A stretch of DNA of 64,000 bases, taken from Marinibactrum halimedae (lineage in GTDB: Bacteria; Pseudomonadota; Gammaproteobacteria; Pseudomonadales; Cellvibrionaceae). The notes beneath the pieces are model-generated. The model was not told the origin of the DNA, did no database searches, and saw nothing but the letters and a program-made list of their open reading frames with translations. Every line of letters starts with the position of its first letter. Position 1 is the first letter of the stretch. The stretch is from NCBI RefSeq assembly GCF_021234875.1, contig NZ_JAJQVM010000001.1, positions 124,001 through 188,000 of the forward strand, in the 5' to 3' direction. Shown here in pieces: positions 38,119 to 49,385 of this stretch. Position numbers and translations under genes: made by a program.

Positions 38119-38844
38119 CTAGAGTTTAAAACCTTCCCCAAGATAGACCTTGCGTACCTTTTCGTTCGCCAGCACTTCTTCTGATGTGCCTGCAGCGATG
38201 ATGTGTCCCTCGCTGACGATGTAGGCTTTCTCGCAAATGTCGAGTGTCTCTCGAACGTGGTGATCGGTAATCAATACGCCAATACCTCGATTACGAAGGT
38301 GTTCAATGATCTGTTTAATATCCCCCACTGAAATGGGATCCACTCCTGCAAAGGGTTCATCCAGCAAAACGAACTCTGGCTCCATGGCCAAAGCACGAGC
38401 AATTTCTACTCGCCGTCTTTCCCCGCCGGATAACGCCATGCCCAAACTATTTTTGATATGAGTAATGTGGAATTCTTGTAGAAGGCCTTCTAGCTTCTCC
38501 AAGCGTTCTTTGCGGCTTAATCCGGGTCGAGTTTCTAAAATACTGAGGATATTGTCTTTTACCGTGAGCTTTCTAAAGACTGAGGCTTCTTGGGGAAGGT
38601 AGCCAATGCCGCGACGAGCTCGGCCATGCATCGGGAGGTGGGTAATATCGTCATCGGCGATAAACACTTGCCCTCTATCGGCCTGAACTAAACCGGCAAT
38701 CATGTAAAAGCAGGTGGTTTTCCCTGCGCCATTAGGCCCAAGAAGGCCAACAATCTGGCCGGTCTCTACGGTGACAGAAACATCCACAACAACGGTGCGG
38801 CCTTTGTAACTCTTGGCGAGATGAGTAGCGCGTAAATTAGACAT
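38119..38844 (-). CDS. lptB: LPS export ABC transporter ATPase LptB
   Basis: Cytoplasmic ATPase of LptB2FGC, which extracts lipopolysaccharide from the inner membrane. 241 residues: Walker [13 protein letters not shown]-loop YLPQEASVF, signature [15 protein letters not shown], Walker [15 protein letters not shown]-loop [10 protein letters not shown]. Follows lptA by 32 bp on the minus strand. lptF and lptG are not in the window. Confidence 0.98.
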   Translation of the reverse strand: MSNLRATHLAKSYKGRTVVVDVSVTVETGQIVGLLGPNGAGKTTCFYMIAGLVQADRGQVFIADDDITHLPMHGRARRGIGYLPQEASVFRKLTVKDNILSILETRPGLSRKERLEKLEGLLQEFHITHIKNSLGMALSGGERRRVEIARALAMEPEFVLLDEPFAGVDPISVGDIKQIIEHLRNRGIGVLITDHHVRETLDICEKAYIVSEGHIIAAGTSEEVLANEKVRKVYLGEGFKL

Positions 38845-38876
38845 GCGATGCGTATTTCTCTTTTCGTGCTCTTGAT

Positions 38877-39518
38877 CTATTGGGTATCTGTATCGGAATC
38901 AATGCTCTGATCAGATGGGATATTGGATGAGTTAGTTGAGTTGGTTGGTGCATTTGTCGACGCCTCCGTTGGCGCCGTTTGCTGAGGAGGAATAATGATT
39001 CTGACTCGATTGTCCTTGGGTTCAGGAACTTGCTCATCACTTGGTGTTGTTACTGTTGGGCCTCTATTGGCAATCACGACAGAATCACGCATATCGTATT
39101 CGATGGTTTCACTGGTCATGCTGGAGCCATCCTGCTTCACGTTGGCATGTTTGATCAGTTTCAGGGTTTCCTTATCCACGTAATAGTGAATGGTTGAGGC
39201 TTCACCGAAAATTTTGCCTTTCTGCGGTTTAGGGCGTTGCTCAAATTTTGCTGGTTCGCCAACGGCAATGATGTTCTTTGGCCCTGACTCACCTTGCTCA
39301 ATCGTCACCTTGTCGGCCATGATTTTCATACTGCCTTGGATGATCTCAACGTTACCTATCAGCACAGTCACGCCTTTCAACTTGCTGGCTCGGGAGCGAT
39401 CTGCCACTACTTCGATTTGCTGGAATCGGTCTTCTGGAAGGGCGAGTGACCAACTACTACAAAAAAGCATGGCTGTAACGATTGCGGTGGTAAAAAGTAC
39501 GTTTAATGTTGTTTTCAT
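38877..39518 (-). CDS. lptA: periplasmic LPS-bridge protein LptA
   Basis: OstA-fold periplasmic protein that links LptC to the outer-membrane LptD in the LPS bridge. From the ATG at 39518 it has 213 residues and a signal peptide ([19 protein letters not shown], cleavage after SLA). The frame extends 30 codons upstream into lptC, but only this start gives an N-terminal signal. The beta-jellyroll repeats are visible in [21 protein letters not shown]. The C-terminal 40 residues are Thr/Asn/Asp-rich and probably disordered. Confidence 0.94.
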   Translation of the reverse strand: MKTTLNVLFTTAIVTAMLFCSSWSLALPEDRFQQIEVVADRSRASKLKGVTVLIGNVEIIQGSMKIMADKVTIEQGESGPKNIIAVGEPAKFEQRPKPQKGKIFGEASTIHYYVDKETLKLIKHANVKQDGSSMTSETIEYDMRDSVVIANRGPTVTTPSDEQVPEPKDNRVRIIIPPQQTAPTEASTNAPTNSTNSSNIPSDQSIDSDTDTQ

Positions 39519-39552
39519 GGTAATTGACGTGTTAATTCGTTGATTCGCTGGA

Positions 39553-40185
39553 TTACTCTGACTTTGGATTCGCATCAAACGTTCCTTGAACATTTGCCAA
39601 CAAATCAATGACTTGCTGTTTTAAGTCTGCCGACATACCTATTGCGGACGTTTTTCCTTCGGGAGAGGTGATGATGACGGGTTTGTCGGTTTTGGCGAGC
39701 TGTAATTTGGGTTCCAGGGTCATTCGTGAGGTGACCATACGGTATTCGCCCCCATTAGGCAGTGATTGCGTAGCAACTACATTCCCCCAAAGGGTGACAA
39801 TGTCTCCGCTGTTTTCGGCTCTTCCTTGGTCTGCGCGAATTTTCCAGGGGCTAGGGGCTTTTTCGTCTGTTTCTCCAGGTTTTTTTTCGCCATACAACGT
39901 CAGCTCAGGGGTGGTTAAGTCGGTATAACCTCTGTTATCTGGTAAAGGGCGGTTATTTTTTGGATTGATGCGTTGGAATTGTTCGGCTCTTTTTACGTGC
40001 AGTTGATAATTGATCGAGCCATCCTCCCGATACTCTGTGGTGGCCATATTGCTCATGATGGCCTGAGGGTAATTTAGTGTTGTGGTTAATTCTGTGGTCG
40101 GAGAGTGGGAAGAGGGTTCCCAAAACCACAGGAAACCCAAGATCAACGCTACGATCACAGTAATGGAGGCAATATTTCGTAACAC
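39553..40185 (-). CDS. lptC: LPS export protein LptC
   Basis: Bitopic inner-membrane protein of 210 residues. One N-terminal helix (about 5-23) is followed by a periplasmic OstA-like domain (YTDLTTPELTLYGEKK, ADQGRAENSGDIVTLWGNV). It passes LPS from LptB2FG to LptA. In most Gammaproteobacteria kdsC precedes lptC; here kdsD lies 141 bp upstream with no kdsC between. Confidence 0.93.
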   Translation of the reverse strand: MLRNIASITVIVALILGFLWFWEPSSHSPTTELTTTLNYPQAIMSNMATTEYREDGSINYQLHVKRAEQFQRINPKNNRPLPDNRGYTDLTTPELTLYGEKKPGETDEKAPSPWKIRADQGRAENSGDIVTLWGNVVATQSLPNGGEYRMVTSRMTLEPKLQLAKTDKPVIITSPEGKTSAIGMSADLKQQVIDLLANVQGTFDANPKSE

Positions 40186-40230
40186 CTTTGCTTTATTTCC
40201 TGAGCGATGGATTAGGTATGGGATGAATCT

Positions 40231-40292
40231 GGTACTAATTGTGTTGGGTGCTAACTATTTTGGTTACTAACTTTAGGGTACTAACTATAAAG
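40231..40292. repeat. degenerate 15-16-bp tandem repeat, four units
   Basis: Units starting at about 40231, 40247, 40263 and 40278 all contain a TACTAA or GCTAAC core. They fill much of the lptC-kdsD gap where kdsC would normally be. Confidence 0.65.
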
Positions 40293-40326
40293 TGCGAGCG
40301 CATAACATAGTATGAACGCTGGTTAA

Positions 40327-41310
40327 TTAAATAACGCCTGCCCGTAGAATGTCATGCATATGGACAATACCAATAACGTTATTTTCACTGTTTTCCACAA
40401 CCAGCGCGGTAATTTTACGGGTTTCCATTTGTGCCAAGGCTTCGGCGGCCAGGATGTCTTGATGGATGGTTTTGGGGGTTGAGGTCATGACGTCTTTCAT
40501 AATCGCTGTACCCAGGTTGATACCATTATCGACCTGTCTACGTAAATCGCCGTCGGTAAAGACTCCTGCCAGTTTTCCATCTGAATCAGTGATGACGGTC
40601 ATTCCAAATCCTTTTTGTGTCATTTCAACCAATGCTGCACTTAAAGGCGTCGTCAGTGTAACCACCGGCACTTCGCTTTCTTTATGCATGATATCTTCCA
40701 CTTTTAAAAGCAGCTTTCTGCCCAATGCGCCGCCTGGGTGAGAGAAGGCAAAGTCTTCTGCGGTAAACCCTCTGGCTTCCAATAGTGCGATAGCCAGTGC
40801 GTCTCCCATGACCAGTGTCACTGTTGTAGAGGATGTTGGTGCAAGGTCTAACGGGCAGGCTTCTGAAGTGATACTGATGTCTAGGTGTACATCGGCAGTT
40901 TGAGCAAGTGGTGAGTGTGGATTGCCACTCATACTGATCAGTGGAATACCCATGCGTTTAAACAATGGAAGCAGGGTGAGTATCTCGGTGGATTTGCCCG
41001 AGTTAGAAATGGCAATCACTACATCGTTTGAGGTGATCATGCCAAGGTCGCCATGGCTGGCTTCTCCGGGGTGTACAAAAAAAGCGGGTGTGCCGGTGCT
41101 GGCGAGGGTAGCCGCGATTTTGTTTCCAATGTGACCTGACTTTCCCATTCCAGTGACGATAGTGCGGCCTTTGCAATTCATGATCAGTTCACAGGCATGG
41201 ATAAATGTATCATCAATACGTTGGGTCAGTACCTCAATGGCTTCTCTTTCCATATTAATGGTACGTGTTGCGGCGTTGATGAGTATCTTGGGGTCAATCA
41301 GCTTGGTCAT
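40327..41310 (-). CDS. kdsD: D-arabinose-5-phosphate isomerase KdsD
   Basis: Converts ribulose-5-phosphate to arabinose-5-phosphate, the first step to Kdo for LPS. 327 residues: SIS domain (about 40-175; TGMGKSGHIGNKIAATLAST, FVHPGEASHGDLGM) and two C-terminal CBS domains (about 205-327). Heads the LPS/rpoN minus-strand block. The next pathway enzyme kdsC (Kdo-8-P phosphatase) is missing from its usual place directly downstream. Confidence 0.96.
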   Translation of the reverse strand: MTKLIDPKILINAATRTINMEREAIEVLTQRIDDTFIHACELIMNCKGRTIVTGMGKSGHIGNKIAATLASTGTPAFFVHPGEASHGDLGMITSNDVVIAISNSGKSTEILTLLPLFKRMGIPLISMSGNPHSPLAQTADVHLDISITSEACPLDLAPTSSTTVTLVMGDALAIALLEARGFTAEDFAFSHPGGALGRKLLLKVEDIMHKESEVPVVTLTTPLSAALVEMTQKGFGMTVITDSDGKLAGVFTDGDLRRQVDNGINLGTAIMKDVMTSTPKTIHQDILAAEALAQMETRKITALVVENSENNVIGIVHMHDILRAGVI

Positions 41311-41437
41311 GAAAAGATCGATCTCTTTGAATGTACTTCATAAATATGCTTTATAAATGGATGTCTTCAATGTACTTCTTTGGGCGTATTGGTACTGCTA
41401 CAGGGTGACTACCCGTCAAATACCAATCAGCAAACAA

Positions 41438-41470
41438 ACAATCTTCAAACAATCTTCAAACAACCGTCAA
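41438..41470. repeat. 11-bp tandem repeat, three units
   Basis: ACAATCTTCAA at 41438-41448 and 41449-41459, then a copy with two changes at 41460-41470. The array overlaps the stop codon of the Ca/Na exchanger gene. Confidence 0.85.
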
Positions 41471-42435
41471 ACAAATAATAGGGTGTAGTAAGCAATGTAG
41501 CTGGTCAGTAATAGGGCTCCGACAGTACGCCCAAGTTTGCCGTTGTCACCCTGTTGCCTAAGTCGGTAAGCCAAAAACATGACCACTGCCAAGAAGGCGG
41601 TAATACCGCCCATAGCGAGGTAGTCGCGATAAAAAACGCTTTCTGACATCGTTAGAGGGCCCAATAACCCTGGTACAGACATCACGGCAAGTAAGTTGAA
41701 AATATTTGAGCCGACGATGTTACCGAGGGCAATATCGTGATGACCTTTAATAGCGCTCATGACAGACGCGGCCAGTTCCGGCAAGCTGGTGCCAACGGCA
41801 ACCACTGTTAACCCAATAATCAAGGGGCTGACACCAAAGCTGGTGGCAACGGTGGTTGCACCCCATACCAAGAGTTCTGAGCTGACAATGAGCGTACCCA
41901 AACCCACAATAAACCAAACCGCTGATAAAGCTGTGCTAAGGTCTTCGATTTCTGGGTCTTCATCTTCAGGGTTAGGGTGGTGCCGTTTGCTGTAAATCAT
42001 CCAAGAGATTAAAGGGATGATAAGGCCCGCTAAAATTGCGCCTTCCCAAGTTGCCAGCTCAGCGTCCATTACAAAGCACCCGGCCAGCAGAGTTACGCCC
42101 AGTAAAATAGGCATTTCTTGAGTTAATAAGTGTTTGTAGATGGGCAGTGGTGCAATCAAGGCTGTGACGGCTAGCACCATACCAATATTGGCGATATTGG
42201 AGCCAATGGCATTTCCGACCGCTAAGTCGCCTGCGCCTTTTAAGGCAGCACTGATAGAGACGACAATTTCTGGGGCTGAGGTACCTAAAGACACAATTGT
42301 TAGGCCAATAATCAGTTTTGATACACCGATATTACGTGCGATTGCTGCACTACCGGCGACAAATCGATCAGCGCTCCATACCAACCCGACAAAGCCTAAT
42401 AATATGGCACCCCAAGCGAGCCAAATATCACTCAT
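41467..42435 (-). CDS. calcium/sodium antiporter, YrbG family
   Basis: CaCA-superfamily cation exchanger. From the ATG at 42435, with AAGGAA upstream, it has 322 residues and about ten transmembrane helices. The two inverted alpha repeats are GLTIVSLGTSAPEIVVSISA and GLTVVAVGTSLPELAASVMS, each followed by the GN-IGSNI motif. The frame extends 37 codons further upstream without homology support. yrbG adjacency to kdsD is also seen in E. coli. The stop codon lies inside an 11-bp repeat array. Confidence 0.93.
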   Translation of the reverse strand: MSDIWLAWGAILLGFVGLVWSADRFVAGSAAIARNIGVSKLIIGLTIVSLGTSAPEIVVSISAALKGAGDLAVGNAIGSNIANIGMVLAVTALIAPLPIYKHLLTQEMPILLGVTLLAGCFVMDAELATWEGAILAGLIIPLISWMIYSKRHHPNPEDEDPEIEDLSTALSAVWFIVGLGTLIVSSELLVWGATTVATSFGVSPLIIGLTVVAVGTSLPELAASVMSAIKGHHDIALGNIVGSNIFNLLAVMSVPGLLGPLTMSESVFYRDYLAMGGITAFLAVVMFLAYRLRQQGDNGKLGRTVGALLLTSYIAYYTLLFV

Positions 42436-43036
42436 GAGAAGATTCCTTGAGTCGTGATAAATCATTGAATTTTTCTTGATACAACTGTCGTTAAGAAAGG
42501 TTGTCAAGTTTAAAGCGTTTATATGTATAAGCGGTTTTCGAGGCAATCATCAGGCATTTCATTGAGCAGCTCTGTTTGTCGAGGCGTCTTGCCTTCATTG
42601 CCCGTGACTCGACGCGCTGATTTAAGGCGGCAAATGGTATAGGGCGCGCGTGCTTCTGTCAGTAATGAATTGATCTCTATTGTAATTATTATCCTAGTGA
42701 TAAGAGAGTTTTAAGAGGATTTTTTCACCAAAGTGGCTGTTCAGTGTCTGTTTGGTTTAAGGCTTGTAATCTTTTTGTCTTGCCCCAACTCTACAGGCAA
42801 TCAATTAAGGGGCTTGCTACGCTCATCTATGGGTATTAAGTGTTTTTGTCGTCATTCTACAGTGCGCTTGTTGATCATAATGCGATAATGAATATCGTCA
42901 TGAATCGATGTAGATATGACGGAAGGTCGACACAACAAAAATCGGCATAACTACAAGTAGCACCTGTTACTCATGCTAATTGAAATTAACAAACACGTAT
43001 TAAACGAACGCGTAAAAACAATGGAGTCGAGCCACC
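42436..43036. other. divergent intergenic region, yrbG / mlaC
   Basis: 601 bp between the divergent exchanger and mlaC genes. In related bacteria mlaFED would lie upstream of mlaC. I find no remnant of them in any frame and no other gene. Promoters for both genes must be here, but I cannot place them. Confidence 0.6.
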
Positions 43037-43780
43037 ATGGCGAAACAAACTGTATTCAAGTGTTTTTCTCTTACTGCAAAGGGGGTGTTATTGATAGCGA
43101 CATTGAGCTCTCCTTTGGCATTTTCAGCAGAAGAGCCATTGCCATCACCATCATCCGCAATGGAAACACAAGGTAAGGAGGCCCAAGCTCAAAGTCCTAT
43201 TGCAGGATTTGAATTTAAGCCAGTTAAAGTCACTGCAGCCGATCATACGGCTCATGAAGTGGTTGAGGATGTGACAGAAAAAGTGCTTGCTATGATTAAG
43301 CATTTTCAAGCACAAGAAAATCCGGACACTAATGAGGTGGCGACGGGTTTTGACTTGTTGCTGACGCCAGTAGTTGATTTTGGCTACATCGCCCGAAATG
43401 TCATGGGTTCTACTGCGAAAGGGAAAGCCACTGACAAGCAGGTGCAAGCGTTTACGGAAACCTTTAAGACCAGCTTAATTGATACCTACACACGTGGTGT
43501 GACTGGGTTTGTGAATCGTGAAGTTGTGGTGGTACCGCCGGAAGGTGATGTCAGCAAGCAGCGTCGAGTGAGTGTATTGCAAGAAGTAAAAGGCCCGGAT
43601 GGTATGAACCGTGTGTCTTACACGCTGGGCATTAACAAGTCAGGTGATTGGCAGTTACTGAATGTAGTACTTGATGGTATTAATCTTGGGCGTACTTTTC
43701 GTAACCAGTTTGCTCAAGCCTTGAAACAAGCGAATGGCGATGTGGATGCTGTAATCAATAATTGGGGGAGAAAGGGGTAA
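43037..43780 (+). CDS. mlaC: MlaC-like phospholipid-binding protein (Ttg2/MlaC family)
   Basis: Periplasmic lipid carrier of the MlaC/Ttg2D family, 247 residues. Signal peptide about 1-31 (cleavage near AFSA). The fold is recognisable from HEVVEDVTEKVLAMIKHF, VDFGYIARNVMGSTAKGKAT and VSYTLGINKSGDWQLLNVVLDGINLGRTFRNQF. MlaC ferries phospholipid between MlaA-OmpC and the MlaFEDB transporter. No mlaF, mlaE, mlaD or mlaB is adjacent, so this is an orphan copy unless they lie elsewhere. A strong terminator follows. Confidence 0.9.
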   Translation: MAKQTVFKCFSLTAKGVLLIATLSSPLAFSAEEPLPSPSSAMETQGKEAQAQSPIAGFEFKPVKVTAADHTAHEVVEDVTEKVLAMIKHFQAQENPDTNEVATGFDLLLTPVVDFGYIARNVMGSTAKGKATDKQVQAFTETFKTSLIDTYTRGVTGFVNREVVVVPPEGDVSKQRRVSVLQEVKGPDGMNRVSYTLGINKSGDWQLLNVVLDGINLGRTFRNQFAQALKQANGDVDAVINNWGRKG

Positions 43781-43825
43781 CGATCTAACCTTTTTTTATC
43801 ATTTAAGAATCGCTTTAATTCATCC

Positions 43826-43860
43826 AAAAGCGCTCGAATATTCGTATCGAGCGCTTTTTA
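43826..43860 (+). terminator. terminator after mlaC
   Basis: Perfect 12-bp stem (43826-43837 with 43847-43858), 9-nt loop, T-run. The rest of the gap to ibaG (43861-44148) holds two short tandem duplications and nothing else recognisable. Confidence 0.88.
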
Positions 43861-44054
43861 GTTCGTTCGTCTCTATCTTATGTGTTGTATCTAAATTTTA
43901 TGTGTATCTAAATTTGAAGGGTGGGATGAACTTAACGACGAAATTCATTACACTTGCCTCTTTTTTATAATATTCAGAAAAGCGCAATGCCTTTACACAG
44001 TGTAAGCAATTGGGGTTGAAGGAATAAGTTGTCAACTAGGGATTCGTTGGTCGA

Positions 44055-44088
44055 ATTGCTCTGGTAGAAACATTGCTCTGGTAGACAC
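44055..44088. repeat. 17-bp tandem duplication
   Basis: ATTGCTCTGGTAGAAAC at 44055-44071 is repeated with one change at 44072-44088. A second, weaker duplication (about 18 bp, sharing TATCTAAATTT) lies at 43879-43916. Confidence 0.85.
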
Positions 44089-44148
44089 TAAGCGTATTTA
44101 GGCGATGATTGCTAAGAGTGGTCTAAAGACGTGAACCGAGAAGCAAAC

Positions 44149-44391
44149 ATGCAACCAGAAGAAATAAAGCAATTATTGGAAGATAATATTGAAGATAGCC
44201 AGGTGGAAGTTGACGTATCTGGTAGTCATGTAAATCTTGTTATTGTAAGTCCAGTCTTTGAGGGCTTAATGCCCGTTAAAAAACAACAATTGGTGTATAA
44301 AGTACTCCAAGCTCATATCTCCGACGGCACTATTCATGCTGTGAATATGAAAACATTGACCCCTAGTCAATGGAAAGCTGATCAGTCCTGA
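44149..44391 (+). CDS. ibaG: BolA-family protein IbaG
   Basis: 80-residue BolA-like protein starting at ATG 44149 with GAGAAG upstream. An in-frame GTG at 44131 adds six poorly conserved residues. The class II KH-like fold ends with the conserved VYKVLQAHISDGTIHAVNMKTLTP, with a histidine in the ligand loop that with monothiol glutaredoxin can bind a 2Fe-2S cluster. It sits between mlaC and murA, as ibaG does in E. coli and Pseudomonas. Confidence 0.93.
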   Translation: MQPEEIKQLLEDNIEDSQVEVDVSGSHVNLVIVSPVFEGLMPVKKQQLVYKVLQAHISDGTIHAVNMKTLTPSQWKADQS

Positions 44392-44511
44392 CGTGTTCAA
44401 TCTATTCACTCTTTCGCCTTCCCTATGAAGGTACACAATCGGGCGATGTTCGGGAGTGCTTTCTTGCTGCATTACCTTAATAACGCTACCGTTCTAAGCA
44501 TATTTTCGTGA

Positions 44512-45810
<1,299 letters not shown>

Positions 45811-45894
45811 TCGTGTCTTATTTCCTGTTGTCCATTTTTGTAACCTGACCAAGCACGTCGAGTCGGGAATACCGTCTGGTAAAGAGAACCAAAC

Positions 45895-46530
45895 ATGTCA
45901 AAATTGACCATTGCTCTGACGAAGGGGCGAATTTTAAAGGAAACCTTGCCCTTGCTCGCGGCAGCGGGCATCGAACCGTTAGAAGATATCACCAAAAGCC
46001 GAAAACTCACCTTTGAAACCAATCGAGACGGTGTCAATTTAATTGTGTTACGTGGGGTGGATGTTACCACTTATGTGCAATTCGGTGCTGCAGATGTAGG
46101 GGTTTCGGGGAAGGATATGCTCCTTGAGCATGGCGGTGAGGGGCTTTATGAGCCACTTGACCTTCAGATTGCCAAATGCCAACTCATGACGGCAGCCATA
46201 AAAGGCAAAACCACTAAAGTCGGGCGAATTCGAGTTGCGACTAAGTTTGTGAATGTCGCCAAACGCTTCTATGCAGCGCAGGGCCGTCAGGTCGATATCA
46301 TAAAGTTGTATGGCGCCATGGAACTTGCGCCCATTATCGGGTTGGCAGATGAGATTGTAGACATCGTCGATACGGGTAATACCCTGCGCGCAAATGGCTT
46401 AGAGCCACGGGAACATATCGCAGATATAAGCTCAAGACTCATCGTTAACAAAGCTTCTATGAAAATGAAGCACGAAGTGATTTTGAAATTAATTGATGAT
46501 ATTCGCCTTGCTGTTGAGCAACCTAATTAA
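45895..46530 (+). CDS. hisG: ATP phosphoribosyltransferase, short form HisG
   Basis: First enzyme of histidine synthesis. 211 residues, so the short HisG-S form that lacks the C-terminal histidine-binding domain and needs HisZ (not in the window) for activity and feedback. The N-terminus is [18 protein letters not shown], and the PRPP site appears in [20 protein letters not shown]. hisD follows 38 bp after its stop. Confidence 0.97.
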   Translation: MSKLTIALTKGRILKETLPLLAAAGIEPLEDITKSRKLTFETNRDGVNLIVLRGVDVTTYVQFGAADVGVSGKDMLLEHGGEGLYEPLDLQIAKCQLMTAAIKGKTTKVGRIRVATKFVNVAKRFYAAQGRQVDIIKLYGAMELAPIIGLADEIVDIVDTGNTLRANGLEPREHIADISSRLIVNKASMKMKHEVILKLIDDIRLAVEQPN

Positions 46531-46568
46531 ACGATTCACCACGATTGAACTTGTCTTTGAGACGTATT

Positions 46569-47915
46569 ATGACAACACCTACACAACCTCCTTCCTCTAA
46601 GCCTGCTCAAGTGACGATTAAAATGATGTCTGCGGCACACCCGAACTTTGATCAAGAGCTCGATCAATTACTCGCGTGGGAAGCGGTTTCCGATGCGTCA
46701 GTAGCGGCAGTGGTCAGTGAGGTTTTAGCTGCTGTGCGTATTGAAGGTGATCAAGCACTGCTTGAATACACTCGTCGTTTTGATGGGTGGAACCCTGAGC
46801 ACGCAGAACAACTGGTTGTGTCGCGTGAAGATTTGGTTTCTGCGCTAGAGCAGTTGCCCTTTGATCAACGAAGTGCATTAGAAGCGGCAGCATCTCGTAT
46901 ACGCACTTATCATGAGCATCAACGTCAGGAGTCTTGGCAGTATCGAGAAGAGAACGATACCGTACTGGGCCAGAAAGTGACTCCAATGGATCGCGTGGGC
47001 CTCTATGTGCCTGGAGGAAAGGCAAGCTACCCCTCTTCAGTATTGATGAATGCGATCCCCGCGAAAGTGGCCGGTGTTGAACAAATTACCATGGTAGTTC
47101 CGACCCCCAGAGGTGAAGTGAATGATTTAGTGTTGGCTGCTGCAGCCATTGCGGGTGTGGATAACGTTATTAAAGTCGGCGGAGCTCAGGCGATCGCGGC
47201 TTTGGCTTATGGCACCGAGACGGTTCCAAAGGTGGATAAGATCGTAGGGCCGGGCAATATTTATGTGGCCACCGCCAAGCGAGCTGTATTTGGCGAAGTG
47301 GCGATCGATATGATTGCAGGGCCGTCTGAAATTTTAGTGGTATGTGATGGTAAAACCAATCCAGATTGGATTGCGATGGATCTTTTTTCGCAAGCTGAGC
47401 ATGACGAACAGGCTCAAGCAATTTTGATCAGCTATTCCCCCGGTTTTGTAGATCAAGTGAAAGACAGTATTGAGCGGTTACTGCCTACACTCGAACGCTC
47501 TGATATCACACAAAAAGCCATTGAGGGGCGCAGTGCGTTAATTGAAGTCAGTGATTTATCGCAGGCGATTGAAATGGTAAATCGTATTGCGCCTGAACAC
47601 TTGGAGTTGTCGATTGATGATCCTGAAGCAGTATTGCCTCAGATTCGTCATGCTGGGGCTATTTTTATGGGGCGGCATACATCAGAAGCATTGGGTGATT
47701 ATTGTGCAGGCCCTAATCATGTGCTGCCAACTTCGGGAACTGCACGCTTCTCTTCGCCGCTTGGGGTGTACGATTTTCAAAAGCGTAGTTCAATTATCAT
47801 GTGTTCTCCCAAAGGTGCGTCGGAATTGGGTAAGGTTGCCTCTGTATTGGCGAGAGGGGAGTCACTGGAAGCTCATGCTCGATCAGCAGAGTATCGTATT
47901 CTCAAAGAAGACTAA
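46569..47915 (+). CDS. hisD: histidinol dehydrogenase HisD
   Basis: Zinc- and NAD-dependent enzyme for the last two steps of histidine synthesis. 448 residues from ATG 46569; the frame starts 8 codons earlier at a TTG. Conserved blocks are [50 protein letters not shown] and IAPEHLEL with [15 protein letters not shown]. In Pseudomonas hisC follows hisD; here the next gene (DegS/AlgW) reads toward it, so hisC is elsewhere. Confidence 0.97.
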   Translation: MTTPTQPPSSKPAQVTIKMMSAAHPNFDQELDQLLAWEAVSDASVAAVVSEVLAAVRIEGDQALLEYTRRFDGWNPEHAEQLVVSREDLVSALEQLPFDQRSALEAAASRIRTYHEHQRQESWQYREENDTVLGQKVTPMDRVGLYVPGGKASYPSSVLMNAIPAKVAGVEQITMVVPTPRGEVNDLVLAAAAIAGVDNVIKVGGAQAIAALAYGTETVPKVDKIVGPGNIYVATAKRAVFGEVAIDMIAGPSEILVVCDGKTNPDWIAMDLFSQAEHDEQAQAILISYSPGFVDQVKDSIERLLPTLERSDITQKAIEGRSALIEVSDLSQAIEMVNRIAPEHLELSIDDPEAVLPQIRHAGAIFMGRHTSEALGDYCAGPNHVLPTSGTARFSSPLGVYDFQKRSSIIMCSPKGASELGKVASVLARGESLEAHARSAEYRILKED

Positions 47916-47944
47916 GGGCTGGTGAGTGCCTTAAATGCTGCGTC

Positions 47945-47974
47945 CCTTAACTGACCATTCCTTAACTGACCATT
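47945..47974. repeat. 15-bp perfect tandem duplication
   Basis: CCTTAACTGACCATT at 47945-47959 and 47960-47974, with a partial third copy. It lies between convergent hisD and degS. Confidence 0.88.
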
Positions 47975-47993
47975 CTTTAAAAAGGTAGGTCGA

Positions 47994-49169
47994 TTAACGA
48001 GAAATAAGCGGTTTTTCCGCGAGTTGTGCTGTTACAACAAACTGTCGGGCGTTACGGATAATGCTTAAGTTAACCAAATCTCCCGGTTTCTTTTCCCCAA
48101 TTTGATTCATGCTTGCTCGTCCATTACCTACCGGCTGATCATCAATGTGAGTAATGATGTCGCCACGTAGCAGCCCGGCCAGTTGAGCGGGGCCACCTCG
48201 GTAGAGCTCTGTAACCACAACACCATTTCCACGTTCAAGGCCAATGGCAGAACCCAGCATTGCTGATATGGGCTGTGCAGCAATACCGAGCCAGCCTCGT
48301 ATAACGCGTCCATTCTCAATGATGTTGTAGAGAACTTTCATTGCTTGATCAGAAGGAATGGCAAAGCTAATGCCAACGGTATTTTCGGTATTGTCGAGGA
48401 TGGCAGTATTTATGCCGACCAAATAGCCATAGGCGTCCACCAGTGCGCCACCAGAATTGCCAGGGTTAATGGCTGCATCAGTTTGAATGTAATTTTCATA
48501 GCGGTTCAGATCAAGGCCATATCGGCCCGTTGCACTGATAATGCCTTGAGTTACTGTCTGTCCAACCCCAAAAGGGTTACCGATAGCCAAAACAACATCT
48601 CCAATGTTGACGGAGTTAGGGTTACCAAGCTCAATTGGGGTTAAGGCGGGAAGGTTGATTTTGAGCACCGCGAGGTCGGACTCGGGGTCTGTACCAATGA
48701 TATCAGCCAGCGCTTCTCGTCCATCATGTAGTAATACGACAATCTCGACGGCTGATTCGATAACGTGGTTATTCGTTAAGATGTACCCGCGATTATCAAC
48801 AATGACGCCAGATCCAAGCGTGGATTGAAGTCGTTGCTGCCGCATTTGGTCGGCATTATTAAAGTAGTGTCTAAACAGAGGGTCGTCGATTAAAGGGAAG
48901 CGGCGTGTCGGTGTGGGCTTAAGATTGTAGATGTTCACCACTGAGGGCGCGGCTTTTTTAACGGCTTGCCCGTAGGAAACAGGGCCGCTCCAGGTGGTGG
49001 GTGGAGCGCTTTGTTCTTCAGATATTGAGTCTTCGTTTGGATTGCTTTGGAGTAGCAGTGATTTCAATGTATTGCTATCCAGTGACAGTAATACGATCAC
49101 TACTGCTCCAGTCAGGCCGAATAACGCCGGAATGAGAAAGTATTCAGTGAGTTTTTTAGTCAGCAACAC
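47994..49169 (-). CDS. degS: DegS/AlgW-type periplasmic serine protease
   Basis: Inner-membrane-anchored site-1 protease that senses misfolded porins through its PDZ domain and starts cleavage of the anti-sigma factor RseA/MucA. 391 residues: one N-terminal helix (about 12-30), trypsin-like domain with His in ILTNNHVIE, Asp in ESDLAVLKI and Ser in INPGNSGGALVD, then a single PDZ domain (about 285-385; GIAAQPISAMLG, LLRGDIITHIDDQP). A single PDZ and membrane anchor separate it from DegP/DegQ. The same position in Pseudomonas holds algW. Confidence 0.94.
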   Translation of the reverse strand: MLLTKKLTEYFLIPALFGLTGAVVIVLLSLDSNTLKSLLLQSNPNEDSISEEQSAPPTTWSGPVSYGQAVKKAAPSVVNIYNLKPTPTRRFPLIDDPLFRHYFNNADQMRQQRLQSTLGSGVIVDNRGYILTNNHVIESAVEIVVLLHDGREALADIIGTDPESDLAVLKINLPALTPIELGNPNSVNIGDVVLAIGNPFGVGQTVTQGIISATGRYGLDLNRYENYIQTDAAINPGNSGGALVDAYGYLVGINTAILDNTENTVGISFAIPSDQAMKVLYNIIENGRVIRGWLGIAAQPISAMLGSAIGLERGNGVVVTELYRGGPAQLAGLLRGDIITHIDDQPVGNGRASMNQIGEKKPGDLVNLSIIRNARQFVVTAQLAEKPLISR

Positions 49170-49385
49170 GAAGTCCTTACGGTACCATTTTGATATGCCC
49201 TAGTCTTCGCGAAAAAAGCGAATAAGAGGGTAGGTGGGGATTATGGCCAATAGACGTTGATATCAACGGAGGAATTATACGGGTAAAGAGAGAAAATACC
49301 CAACTTAAGGGAAGTGGTATTACCTATCTCCGAAGAGGTTTGTGCCAAAGGCCCTATTGTTGCCTCAGGCACAACAAATATTCGT

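Noticed and set aside
40186-40326. Decayed kdsC between kdsD and lptC
   Set aside because: The gap is too short and consists mostly of degenerate repeats; no HAD motif in any frame.
42436-43036. Remnants of mlaF, mlaE or mlaD before mlaC
   Set aside because: No frame shows a Walker motif, MlaE helices or an MCE domain; the segment looks non-coding.
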